11,974 nucleotides of DNA from an uncultured Bacilli bacterium (lineage in GTDB: Bacteria > Bacillota_I > Bacilli_A > RFN20 > CAG-826): contig CAKPAV010000019.1 in NCBI GenBank assembly GCA_934133115.1, positions 1 through 11,974 on the forward strand, read 5' to 3'. A model generated the notes under the pieces. It saw only the letters and a list, made by a program, of their open reading frames with translations, ran no database searches and had not been told where the DNA came from. Shown one piece after another: positions 1-6,067 of this stretch (its first letter is position 1; each line of letters starts with the position of its first letter). Made by a program: the position numbers and the translations under genes.

Positions 1-81
1 GGCGAATGCAGTTCAAAGTCAATTAAAGTTGATAAAAAAGATTGCTGCGCTAAATGTACAACCTATATGCCTAAAGAATAA
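1..81 (+). CDS. C-terminal fragment of an unidentified protein with a Cys-rich tail
   Basis: Reading frame 1 is open from the first base to a TAA at 79-81 and gives the last 26 residues of a protein that begins outside the window. The tail is lysine-rich and contains four cysteines, at fragment positions 3, 15, 16 and 19, including a DCCAKC cluster. A strong intrinsic terminator begins 5 nt after the stop, which is why this frame is preferred over frame 2, whose stop falls in the terminator loop. The Cys-Cys-x-x-Cys spacing could suit metal binding or disulfides, but that is speculation from a short fragment. The family cannot be recognised. Confidence 0.55.
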   Translation, partial: GECSSKSIKVDKKDCCAKCTTYMPKE

Positions 82-86
82 TTATG

Positions 87-124
87 AAAAGAGTGGATGT
101 TGATATGAAAAATCCACTCTTTTT
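87..124 (+). terminator. Rho-independent terminator upstream of pth
   Basis: A perfect 12-bp stem (87-98 paired with 112-123, core GAGTGGAT/ATCCACTC) surrounds a 13-nt loop. The descending arm runs into a T-run at 120-124, and the lower stem is A:T, so the hairpin also has an upstream A-tract. It lies directly after the TAA at 79-81 and before the pth promoter, so it separates the upstream gene from the pth operon. Confidence 0.88.
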
Positions 125-125
125 C

Positions 126-155
126 AGTGCAAAAAAAGACCTAAAATGATATAAT
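126..155 (+). promoter_or_regulatory. Sigma-A-type extended -10 promoter for the pth operon
   Basis: A perfect -10 hexamer TATAAT sits at 150-155 and is preceded by TGA (147-149), giving an extended -10 (TGnTATAAT). The -35 region at about 126-132 (AGTGCAA) is a poor match to TTGACA, which the extended -10 could compensate for. Transcription should start near 161-163, leaving a leader of about 18 nt that carries the Shine-Dalgarno AGGTGAT (168-174) before the pth ATG at 180. It lies just after a terminator, where a new promoter is expected. Confidence 0.72.
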
Positions 156-179
156 CATTACGGAAATAGGTGATGAATC

Positions 180-731
180 ATGAAGTTAATAGTGGGACTT
201 GGAAATCCAGGAAGAGAATATGCTCATACTAGACATAATATGGGATATGATGTTATAGATAAATTTGCGGATTCTTTAGGAGTTTCTTTTGATAAAGAAA
301 ATTTTAAAGGTGTTTACTGTAAGACAAGATTTCTTGATGAAGAACTTTTCCTTTTAAAACCAGAAACATATATGAATTTATCTGGTGAATGCGTATTACA
401 ATTTGCTAAATATTATAAAATTGATAATGATGATATTATTGTAATATTTGATGACCTTGCTTTAAGTCCAGGAAAAATAAGATTACGTTCTAGCGGATCT
501 AGTGGTGGACAAAAAGGCATGCAAAACATTATTGATTTATTACATACAGACAAAATAAAAAGAATTAGAATAGGGATAGGAGAACCGACATTTGCTTGTG
601 TTGATTATGTACTAGGTAAGCCTAATGAAGATGATAAAATCCTTATTGATCAAGCACAAGATAAAGCTGTTGAAGCACTTAAAGAAACAATTAGAAACGA
701 TTTTCAACATGCAATGTCCAAATTTAATTAA
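180..731 (+). CDS. pth: Peptidyl-tRNA hydrolase (SpoVC)
   Basis: This cytoplasmic enzyme cleaves the ester bond of peptidyl-tRNA released from stalled ribosomes and recycles the tRNA. The 183-aa length matches bacterial Pth. The N-terminal GLGNPG motif (residues 6-11, N9), TRHN with the catalytic histidine H19, KPETYMNLSG (60-69, N66), the IFDDL aspartate D91 and the late VDYVLGKP motif (141-148) are all in place. The usual GGHNG motif, whose Asn corresponds to E. coli N114, reads GGQKG at 109-113, so that Asn is replaced by K112. The ATG at 180 has a good Shine-Dalgarno (AGGTGAT, 168-174) and its own promoter. The gene is first in a seven-gene unit and mfd starts 2 nt after its stop; in B. 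subtilis the fin gene lies between the two. The identification is secure, but activity with the altered motif is untested. Confidence 0.96.
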   Translation: MKLIVGLGNPGREYAHTRHNMGYDVIDKFADSLGVSFDKENFKGVYCKTRFLDEELFLLKPETYMNLSGECVLQFAKYYKIDNDDIIVIFDDLALSPGKIRLRSSGSSGGQKGMQNIIDLLHTDKIKRIRIGIGEPTFACVDYVLGKPNEDDKILIDQAQDKAVEALKETIRNDFQHAMSKFN

Positions 732-733
732 TT

Positions 734-3700
734 ATGGCTAATGGTATTATTGATTTTATTAAAAGAAATGAAACTGTTAAAAAATTTATTAACGGAGAAA
801 AAATAGAATATGTAACTGATGAAGTTATTGGTACAGCTTTTTTAGTTGCTGCAAAGTATTTAGAAAAGAAAAGCAAAATGATAATTGTCACATCAAACTT
901 ATATAATTCGCAGCGTGTTTATGAATTATTAACTACCCTTGTATCGGAAGATGAATGTTTATTTTTCCCTGTTGATGAATTATTAAGAACTGACCTAATT
1001 GCGGAATCTAAAGAAATGATTTCGCAACGACTTTTTGTTCTTAATGAAATGTTAACAAAAGATCATTATATTGTTATCACTCATGTAAGTGGCTTTAGCA
1101 AATTCTTACCTAGTCCAGAACTATTTAAAGATAATACTATTTCGATTAAAGTTGGAGATACAATTAATCTTACTCAAATAAAAGCCAAATTAACAAAATT
1201 AGGTTACGCGAATGTACATAAGATTGATCATAGTATGCAATTTGCTAATCGTGGTGATATTCTTGATGTCTTCTCTGTTAATATGGATTCGCCATTAAGA
1301 ATTGAACTATTTGATGATTATGTTGAATCAATTCGTTTGTTTTCTTTAGATACTCAAACATCAATTCAAAGCATAAATAGCATAAATATATTACCAGCAT
1401 CAGAATTGTTATTAACCGAAGAAGAAAATAATAATTTAGAATCTAAAATAAGACAACAAGCCGAAATCGAAGAGAAACAACTTAAAGGTGAAAATAAAGA
1501 TTGCTTCTTACAAAACATTAATACCGCCATTGACAATATAAAAAATAGTCATTCAATTAGTGTTTTACAAAAATATTATGGGTTTCTTCAAAATGAACAC
1601 TTCACATTAAGTGATTATGCTAAAGAGGCGACGATTATTTTAGCTAATGAAGAGCAAATAAATAATTCTTTCGACTTATTAAATGGAGATGCTGATACTT
1701 TTATTATTCAAGAATATAAAAAAGGTTTAACTCTTAAAGATTTAAGCTATTATCAAAATCTAAAATCTATTCTTTCAAAAGCAAAAGAGCAAATTAAAAT
1801 CCATGAATTTGTTGGTAAAAAAGATTATGCTTCTTTTAATATTTCAAGTATCGCTGGAGTGGCTACAACTCTTAATCAAGCTATTAATTTAATTAATAAT
1901 TACTTGGAACAAAAAGTAAAAATAATTATTGCTTTAGATAATAAGCAACAATATGAAATTATTAAAACATCTTTAGAAGCAAATGATATAACTTTTGAAG
2001 AATTAAGATATTTTGCTATACCTCGTACTTCAATTGGCTTAATGTTAGAATCTTTAGATGAAGGATTTGAATTTATTGATGATAGTTTAGTAGTATTAAC
2101 TTCTAAAGAACTATTTTCATTTAAAACTAAAAGTTCTAAATTTACAAATAGGTATAAAGAAGCTGTTGCTATTAATTCTGAGCAAGATTTAGAGCCAGGT
2201 GATTATGTTGTTCATGAGCAACATGGTGTTGGACGCTTCATTGATATTGTTACTATGGAATTTGATGGGGTACATCGAGATTTTATTCATATACAATATG
2301 CTGGCACAGATGTTTTATATGTTCCATTAGAGCAATTTAGATTAATACGTAAATTTGTCGGTAAAGAAGGTGCCGCTCCTAAACTTAATAAACTTGGTTC
2401 AGGAGAATGGGACAAAACTAAAAAGAAAATTAAAGAACGTATTAATGAAATGGCGGATCGCTTATTCAAATTATATTCAGAAAGAGAACAAGTTAAAGGA
2501 TTTGCTTTTAAAAAAGATGATGAATTCCAATATCAATTTGAGCAACAATTCCCTCATGCTTTAACTAAAGATCAGGAACAATGTCTTAAGGAAATTAAAG
2601 AAGACATGGAAAAAAGTGAGCCAATGGATCGTTTGCTATGTGGTGATGTTGGCTTTGGTAAAACAGAAATAGCTTTCCGTGCTGCGTTTAAAGCAATATT
2701 AAGTGGAAAACAAGTGGCAATGCTCTGTCCTACTACTTTACTTTGCCGCCAACATTATGAAAGAGCGTTAGATCGATTTGGACCATTTGATGCAAAAATT
2801 GCTGTATTTTCTCGACTTATCGATGATGCAAAACAAAAGCAATATATGAAAAGTGTTGAAGATGGAACAATTCACTTAGTTATTGGCACACATCGTTTAT
2901 TATCTAAAGAAATAAAATTTAATAATTTAGGGCTTCTTATTATTGATGAAGAACAAAGATTTGGTGTTGAACAAAAAGAATTAATTAAAGAATTAAAGAA
3001 AAATGTTGATGTTTTAACTTTAACAGCAACACCAATACCTCGAACATTACAAATGTCGCTTTTAGGTATAAGAGGATTATCACAGATTAATACTCCACCT
3101 TCTAATCGAATGCCAATTCAAACATATGTTATGCCACAAAAAGAAGATACTATCATCGAATTAATTTCTAAAGAATTAGCTAGAAAAGGTCAAGTATTTT
3201 ATCTTCATAACCAAGTTTCTGATATTTATTCAGTAGCGACAAAATTAGAGAAAAAAGTTAAAGGCTCACGTGTTGGTGTAGCGCATGGCCAAATGGATAA
3301 AGATTCTATCGAAGATGTCATGATTAGATTTTATAATGGCGATATTGATGTTCTTGTTTGTACTTCAATAATTGAAACAGGTATTGATATTCCTAATGTT
3401 AATATGATTATTATTGAAAATGCTGATAAATTTGGACTTTCTCAACTTTATCAAATTAAAGGACGTGTAGGACGTGGCAATCGTATTGCTTACGCTTATT
3501 TGCTTTATAAACCAGATAAAGTATTAAATGATAATGCAAGAAAAAGATTAAAAGCAATATCTGATTTTACTGAACTTGGAAGTGGATATAAAATCGCACA
3601 ACGAGATTTAATGATTCGCGGTGCGGGAGATATTTTAGGTGCAGAACAAGCAGGTTTTATTGATACTGTTGGTATGGATATGTATTTACAACTTTTAAAA

Positions 3701-4207
3701 GAAACAATTGAAGAAAGACAAACAGGTATAAAGTCTAATTCTAATAAAGAACAAATAAAAGGCAACTTATTATTAGATGCTTATTTGCCAAGTGATTATA
3801 TTGAAAAAATTGATAAAATAGACTTATATCAAGAAATTGATAATATAAAATCATTAGAGGAATTAGATGCTTTAAAAAAGAAAATAATAGATATTTATGG
3901 GCAAATGCCAAATGAAGTTGAATTATTATTTACAAAAAGAGAGATAACTTATCTTATAGATAGCGATAAAAGTTTTGATAAAGTTATTGATAATAAAGAT
4001 TCGGTGGATTTATTACTATCAATAGAATTTTCAAGCAAAGATGGGGTTGGTGTAGTTCTTTTTAAAGCACTAACTAATTATTTAAAATACATAAAAGTTA
4101 CTTATAGCAACAAACAAATTAGAATAAGAGTATTTAAAATGACTAATTGGATTTATAAACTAAAAGACATCATTTATGCTATAAAATCATTAGATTATTT
4201 AAACTAA
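734..4207 (+). CDS. mfd: Transcription-repair coupling factor Mfd
   Basis: Mfd is a DNA translocase that pushes stalled RNA polymerase off damaged DNA and recruits UvrA for nucleotide excision repair. The 1157-aa length is normal for the family. A UvrB-like N-terminal half comes first (about 1-400). The RNA-polymerase-interacting domain follows, starting near L486 with EPGDYVVHEQHGVGRF (487-502). The two RecA-like motor domains carry Walker A GDVGFGKTE (637-645, K643), DEEQ (738-741), TATPIPRTL and the QIKGRVGRG motif. A C-terminal regulatory domain follows after about residue 1000. The ATG is only 2 nt after the pth stop and has no recognisable Shine-Dalgarno, so translation probably depends on reinitiation by ribosomes finishing pth. 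No frameshift or truncation is visible. Confidence 0.97.
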   Translation: MANGIIDFIKRNETVKKFINGEKIEYVTDEVIGTAFLVAAKYLEKKSKMIIVTSNLYNSQRVYELLTTLVSEDECLFFPVDELLRTDLIAESKEMISQRLFVLNEMLTKDHYIVITHVSGFSKFLPSPELFKDNTISIKVGDTINLTQIKAKLTKLGYANVHKIDHSMQFANRGDILDVFSVNMDSPLRIELFDDYVESIRLFSLDTQTSIQSINSINILPASELLLTEEENNNLESKIRQQAEIEEKQLKGENKDCFLQNINTAIDNIKNSHSISVLQKYYGFLQNEHFTLSDYAKEATIILANEEQINNSFDLLNGDADTFIIQEYKKGLTLKDLSYYQNLKSILSKAKEQIKIHEFVGKKDYASFNISSIAGVATTLNQAINLINNYLEQKVKIIIALDNKQQYEIIKTSLEANDITFEELRYFAIPRTSIGLMLESLDEGFEFIDDSLVVLTSKELFSFKTKSSKFTNRYKEAVAINSEQDLEPGDYVVHEQHGVGRFIDIVTMEFDGVHRDFIHIQYAGTDVLYVPLEQFRLIRKFVGKEGAAPKLNKLGSGEWDKTKKKIKERINEMADRLFKLYSEREQVKGFAFKKDDEFQYQFEQQFPHALTKDQEQCLKEIKEDMEKSEPMDRLLCGDVGFGKTEIAFRAAFKAILSGKQVAMLCPTTLLCRQHYERALDRFGPFDAKIAVFSRLIDDAKQKQYMKSVEDGTIHLVIGTHRLLSKEIKFNNLGLLIIDEEQRFGVEQKELIKELKKNVDVLTLTATPIPRTLQMSLLGIRGLSQINTPPSNRMPIQTYVMPQKEDTIIELISKELARKGQVFYLHNQVSDIYSVATKLEKKVKGSRVGVAHGQMDKDSIEDVMIRFYNGDIDVLVCTSIIETGIDIPNVNMIIIENADKFGLSQLYQIKGRVGRGNRIAYAYLLYKPDKVLNDNARKRLKAISDFTELGSGYKIAQRDLMIRGAGDILGAEQAGFIDTVGMDMYLQLLKETIEERQTGIKSNSNKEQIKGNLLLDAYLPSDYIEKIDKIDLYQEIDNIKSLEELDALKKKIIDIYGQMPNEVELLFTKREITYLIDSDKSFDKVIDNKDSVDLLLSIEFSSKDGVGVVLFKALTNYLKYIKVTYSNKQIRIRVFKMTNWIYKLKDIIYAIKSLDYLN

Positions 4208-4254
4208 TTAATAAAACCATTGAATTTTGATAATAATACTATTGAGGTGACATT

Positions 4255-4767
4255 ATGGAACCAATGGGTGTTTTAAGACGCATCGATGAACTTGGTAGGA
4301 TAGTTATTCCTAAAGGTATAAGAAGTAGATTAAAAATCAATGAAGGCGATCGTGTCGAATTGATTTTAGAAAATGATACGGAGTTATTATTAAGAAAATA
4401 TTCACCAATGCATGAGATAAAAGATAATGTAAAAAACATGTTAATTGCTTTAGAAAAAGAATTAAATATTCCTGTTTTGTTATGCAATAATGAAATATTT
4501 TTGTTCTCTTCTTCTTTAAAATATGAATATTATATTGAAAAGCCAATTAGCAGTAAATTATTTAGTTTATTAAATGAAAGAAAAAATGTAGGATTAGTTA
4601 ATCATAACTTAAGTAATATTAATGAGCCATTAAACTGTATGATTTATCCATTAGCAAAAAATTCTGAATTAATAGGCGGATTAATTATGATAGGCATAAA
4701 TAATGTTGATGACTGGCAAAATCGAATAATGTTACTATTTCGAAATATACTACTTAGTAATATGTAA
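4255..4767 (+). CDS. spoVT: Stage V sporulation regulator SpoVT
   Basis: SpoVT is a forespore transcription factor that tunes late sigma-G-dependent genes. The protein has 170 aa, slightly shorter than the 178 aa of B. subtilis. Residues 1-50 form an AbrB/MazE-type swapped-hairpin DNA-binding domain with the typical GVLRRIDELGRIVIPKGIR signature (from G5) and KYSP after the second hairpin. The rest (about 56-170) fits the GAF-like sensor domain of SpoVT, with GGLIMIG near the end, but is diverged. The ATG at 4255 has a good Shine-Dalgarno (GAGGTGA, 4244-4250). The gene lies between mfd and rqcP, in the order seen in B. subtilis apart from missing spoVB and yabN. AbrB itself is shorter and lacks the C-terminal sensor, which favours SpoVT. 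Confidence 0.9.
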   Translation: MEPMGVLRRIDELGRIVIPKGIRSRLKINEGDRVELILENDTELLLRKYSPMHEIKDNVKNMLIALEKELNIPVLLCNNEIFLFSSSLKYEYYIEKPISSKLFSLLNERKNVGLVNHNLSNINEPLNCMIYPLAKNSELIGGLIMIGINNVDDWQNRIMLLFRNILLSNM

Positions 4768-4774
4768 AATATGC

Positions 4775-4780
4775 TAAAAT
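4775..4780 (+). promoter_or_regulatory. Weak candidate extended -10 element before rqcP
   Basis: TAAAAT at 4775-4780 is preceded by TGC (4772-4774), resembling an extended -10. No convincing -35 is visible 16-18 nt upstream. In this AT-rich sequence such matches arise easily by chance. It is recorded because it lies in the gap between spoVT, expressed late in sporulation in B. subtilis, and rqcP, which would be useful during growth. Confidence 0.2.
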
Positions 4781-4786
4781 ACTAAT

Positions 4787-4793
4787 GGTGATG
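4787..4793 (+). promoter_or_regulatory. Shine-Dalgarno GGTGATG fixing the TTG start of rqcP
   Basis: GGTGATG ends 4 nt before the TTG at 4798. An in-frame TGA at 4792-4794 overlaps this site, so no start codon upstream of the TTG is possible, and the next in-frame Met is near the C-terminus. Confidence 0.6.
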
Positions 4794-4797
4794 AAAA

Positions 4798-5055
4798 TTG
4801 CGATTAGATAAATTTTTAAAAGTTTCAAGATTAATAAAAAGACGTACAATTGCTAAAGAAATTGCTAGTGATGGAGTAATAGAAATTAATGGTCGAATTG
4901 CTAAACCATCAAGCGAAATTAAAGTAGATGATATTTTAACTCTAAAATTAGGGACACATAAATTAACTATTAAAATATTGTCTATTAAAGAAGTAAGTAG
5001 AAAAAGTGATTATCAAGATATGTATGAAGTAATTAATGATGTAGTAATACTTTAA
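4798..5055 (+). CDS. rqcP: RNA-binding S4 domain protein RqcP (YabO)
   Basis: RqcP is a small S4-domain protein that acts with RqcH on obstructed 50S subunits carrying peptidyl-tRNA and helps add C-terminal alanine tails that mark stalled nascent chains for degradation. The 85-aa product opens with RLDKFLKVSRLIKRR, the near-invariant YabO N-terminus, and keeps basic residues R2, R11 and R15/R16; R2 and R16 are, as I recall, among those important for RNA contact. The S4 fold continues through EINGRIAKPSSEIKVDD. Initiation is at TTG, because an in-frame TGA lies 6 nt upstream. The related HslR (Hsp15) is longer and has a C-terminal extension that is absent here. The gene sits in its usual place between spoVT and yabP. 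Confidence 0.9.
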   Translation: MRLDKFLKVSRLIKRRTIAKEIASDGVIEINGRIAKPSSEIKVDDILTLKLGTHKLTIKILSIKEVSRKSDYQDMYEVINDVVIL

Positions 5056-5073
5056 GTTAATAAAGCATAACCT
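5045..5073 (+). promoter_or_regulatory. Possible sigma-E-type promoter for yabPQ
   Basis: TAATACTT (5045-5052), 13 nt, then CATAACCT (5066-5073) resembles the sigma-E pattern KMATATTT-N13/14-CATAYAHT, with 7 of 8 matches at -35 and 6 of 8 at -10. It overlaps the end of rqcP and precedes yabP, which is mother-cell expressed in B. subtilis. The predicted start would fall close to the Shine-Dalgarno at 5078, giving a very short leader, which counts against it. AT-richness makes a chance match plausible. Confidence 0.28.
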
Positions 5074-5077
5074 TTAT

Positions 5078-5085
5078 AGAGGTGA
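5078..5085 (+). promoter_or_regulatory. Shine-Dalgarno that decides the yabP start
   Basis: AGAGGTGA lies 8 nt before the ATG at 5094. An in-frame GTG at 5082 lies inside this site and therefore cannot be served by it, so the ATG at 5094 is the likely start. Confidence 0.8.
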
Positions 5086-5093
5086 ATTTATTA

Positions 5094-5372
5094 ATGGAAA
5101 ATCCACAAGCAAACAATTTAATTACATTAAGAAATCGTCAAACTTTAGATATTGAAGGTGTAACAAAATTAGATAGCTTTGATTCAAAAGAATTTATGAT
5201 GGATACCAATATGGGTTATTTATGTGTAACTGGTACAGATTTAGCACTAGGCCACATGAATCTAGATAAAGGAATGCTTTCTATCAAAGGCACTATCGAT
5301 AGCGTGAAATTTACAAGCAAAAATAAAGCAAATGTAATAAAAGAAAGTTTTTTAAGCAAATTATTTAAATAA
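5094..5372 (+). CDS. yabP: Spore protein YabP
   Basis: YabP is a small protein of the YabP/YqfC family, which in B. subtilis is made in the mother cell under sigma-E and is needed for normal spore envelope (coat/cortex) formation; its molecular role is not well defined. From the ATG at 5094 the product has 92 aa. It shows the family pattern: a TLDIEGVTKLDSFD stretch, then MDTNMGYLCVTGTDL, then LDKGMLSIKGTIDSV, ending in a short basic tail FLSKLFK. These alternating short strands suggest a small all-beta protein. The start is set by AGAGGTGA at 5078-5085; a longer GTG start at 5082 would lie within that site. The stop overlaps the yabQ start by one base (TAATG), indicating translational coupling. 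Confidence 0.9.
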   Translation: MENPQANNLITLRNRQTLDIEGVTKLDSFDSKEFMMDTNMGYLCVTGTDLALGHMNLDKGMLSIKGTIDSVKFTSKNKANVIKESFLSKLFK

Positions 5373-5779
5373 TGAGTTTAAAACAACAATTTCAAGTATT
5401 CCTAGGATCAATAGTTTTAGGAATGCTTTTTTTATGTATATGGTCTTTATTTAATGCTTGCTTTTATCGCTTAAAAAGAAATTTATTACGATTACCTTTA
5501 GAAACACTTTTATTTTGCGGATTAGCTTTTATTTATTATCGCTTTTTAGTAATTATCACTAGTGGCGTTCTTAATATCTTTTATCCTTTGGCTTTATTTT
5601 TAGGCGCTTTAATTTATCAAAAGTTTTATTCCCCTTATATAAATGGATATATAAATACAAAAATACAAAAGTTAGAAAAAAAGTTAAAAACTATGGGCAA
5701 TAAAGCAATTTTGTTTTATAATAAACATAAGCCAAAAGTAAGGAGGAAGAAAAAGAATGAAATCAAAAAAAGCTCGTAA
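5372..5779 (+). CDS. yabQ: Spore cortex membrane protein YabQ
   Basis: YabQ is a mother-cell membrane protein required for spore cortex formation in B. subtilis, where it acts at the forespore outer membrane. The product here has 135 aa, shorter than the roughly 210 aa of B. subtilis. Three hydrophobic segments are visible at about 9-31, 43-62 and 66-83, with an FxxYRF-like turn at 53-58, then a strongly basic, probably coiled cytoplasmic tail (92-135). Identification rests on membrane topology, position between yabP and divIC, and one-base coupling to yabP, more than on strong motifs. Its 3' end overlaps divIC by 23 nt, and the two AGG arginine codons in the basic tail form the divIC Shine-Dalgarno. 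Confidence 0.78.
   Translation: MSLKQQFQVFLGSIVLGMLFLCIWSLFNACFYRLKRNLLRLPLETLLFCGLAFIYYRFLVIITSGVLNIFYPLALFLGALIYQKFYSPYINGYINTKIQKLEKKLKTMGNKAILFYNKHKPKVRRKKKNEIKKSS
5740..5747 (+). promoter_or_regulatory. Strong Shine-Dalgarno of divIC inside yabQ
   Basis: AAGGAGGA ends 9 nt before the divIC ATG at 5757. It lies within the yabQ coding region, where its AGG AGG codons encode two arginines of the basic tail. This is the strongest Shine-Dalgarno in the operon, suggesting divIC is translated more than the sporulation genes around it. Confidence 0.8.
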
Positions 5780-5996
5780 TATTTTGTCTTTATCAATCTT
5801 ATTTGTTGCTATATGTGCAGTTGTTGTTAATGTGGTGATTGTAGCTAAAAATATTAGATACAATCAAGAGCTAACGCAGGAAAAAGAAAGAATTGAAAAG
5901 GACTTAGGCAATTCTGATGACGACGTGTATGATATTTACATTGTTGATAATTATACCGTCTATGATGAAAAAGTTATTATAGAGTATTCAAAGTAA
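5757..5996 (+). CDS. divIC: Short septum formation initiator (DivIC/FtsB family)
   Basis: DivIC pairs with FtsL and DivIB in the divisome and links septal peptidoglycan synthesis to the ring. The 79-aa product has a basic N-terminus (MKSKKAR), one transmembrane helix (about 9-30), a charged heptad-like segment (31-51, rich in Glu/Lys/Gln) and a C-terminal end, DDDVYDIYIVDNYTVYDEKVIIEY, that resembles the DEDY...GEIIF ending of the family. It is much shorter than the 125-aa B. subtilis protein: the N-terminal cytoplasmic arm is nearly absent and the coiled coil is about 18-20 residues shorter. Family assignment relies on topology, ending and position before spoIIE. The start has a strong Shine-Dalgarno inside yabQ. 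The stop codon lies within the stem of the following terminator. Confidence 0.75.
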   Translation: MKSKKARNILSLSILFVAICAVVVNVVIVAKNIRYNQELTQEKERIEKDLGNSDDDVYDIYIVDNYTVYDEKVIIEYSK

Positions 5997-6017
5997 TGGT
6001 TCGCCATTACTTTTTTT
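5991..6017 (+). terminator. UUCG-loop terminator at the end of divIC
   Basis: A perfect 9-bp stem (5991-5999 with 6004-6012, AAGTAATGG/CCATTACTT) closes a UUCG tetraloop (6000-6003) and is followed by T6013-T6017, with the whole T-run covering 6011-6017. The closing pair is G-C, not the C-G pair of the extra-stable cUUCGg loop. The divIC stop (5994-5996) is inside the ascending arm. It ends the pth-to-divIC unit and separates it from spoIIE. Confidence 0.93.
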
Positions 6018-6024
6018 CGACAAA
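6015..6024 (-). promoter_or_regulatory. Spo0A box (0A box) upstream of spoIIE
   Basis: TTTCGACAAA on the + strand reads TTTGTCGAAA on the - strand, a match to the Spo0A~P recognition sequence (core TGTCGAA). It lies 44 nt before the spoIIE ATG, the location where Spo0A activates spoIIE in B. subtilis. Its first three bases are also the last Ts of the divIC terminator. No second clear 0A box is seen within the preceding 100 bases. Confidence 0.75.
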
Positions 6025-6049
6025 TAATATAAGTATTACCATTTAAAAT
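6017..6049 (+). promoter_or_regulatory. Candidate Spo0A-dependent sigma-A promoter of spoIIE
   Basis: A -35-like TCGACA (6017-6022, 5 of 6 to TTGACA) is separated by 21 nt from a -10-like TAAAAT (6044-6049). Unusually wide 21-22 nt spacing is a known property of the B. subtilis spoIIE and spoIIG promoters, which need Spo0A~P bound at the -35 region. Here the 0A box overlaps the -35 and would be centred near -36. The predicted start (about 6055-6056) coincides with the Shine-Dalgarno, so the leader would be only about 12 nt; this is the weak point. Confidence 0.5.
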
Positions 6050-6054
6050 AATAT

Positions 6055-6062
6055 AGAGGTGG
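6055..6062 (+). promoter_or_regulatory. Shine-Dalgarno that decides the spoIIE start
   Basis: AGAGGTGG ends 5 nt before the ATG at 6068. An in-frame GTG at 6059 lies within this site and cannot be the start it serves. Confidence 0.8.
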
Positions 6063-6067
6063 TACTT

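Noticed and set aside
2..103. Frame 2 open reading frame at the left edge ending in TGA at 101-103
   Set aside because: Its stop falls in the loop of the terminator, whereas frame 1 ends just before the hairpin; frame 1 is more likely coding.
2287..2469. Open frame on the minus strand within mfd, with similar minus-strand frames at 3505-3765, 4239-4546, 7975-8169, 8917-9105 and 10438-10794
   Set aside because: All lie opposite well-identified coding sequence, have no recognisable motifs and no convincing start signals; they are shadows of the + strand genes.
2355..2564. Second + strand open frame inside mfd
   Set aside because: It overlaps the conserved Mfd region in another frame, and its composition reflects A-rich codons of the true frame.
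4208..4254. Possible sigma-G or sigma-A promoter before spoVT
   Set aside because: TGAATT at 4221 resembles a sigma-G -35, but no CATACTA-like -10 occurs at 17-18 nt, and no sigma-A pair with acceptable spacing is found; read-through from mfd is simpler.
4353..4359. TGTCGAA, a Spo0A core sequence, within spoVT
   Set aside because: It lies in the coding sequence of the DNA-binding domain, has no promoter nearby, and the flanks do not extend the match; likely chance.
5082..5093. GTG start giving YabP four extra residues
   Set aside because: The GTG is inside the Shine-Dalgarno that serves the ATG at 5094.
6059..6067. GTG start giving SpoIIE three extra residues
   Set aside because: The GTG is inside the Shine-Dalgarno at 6055-6062; the ATG at 6068 is correctly spaced.
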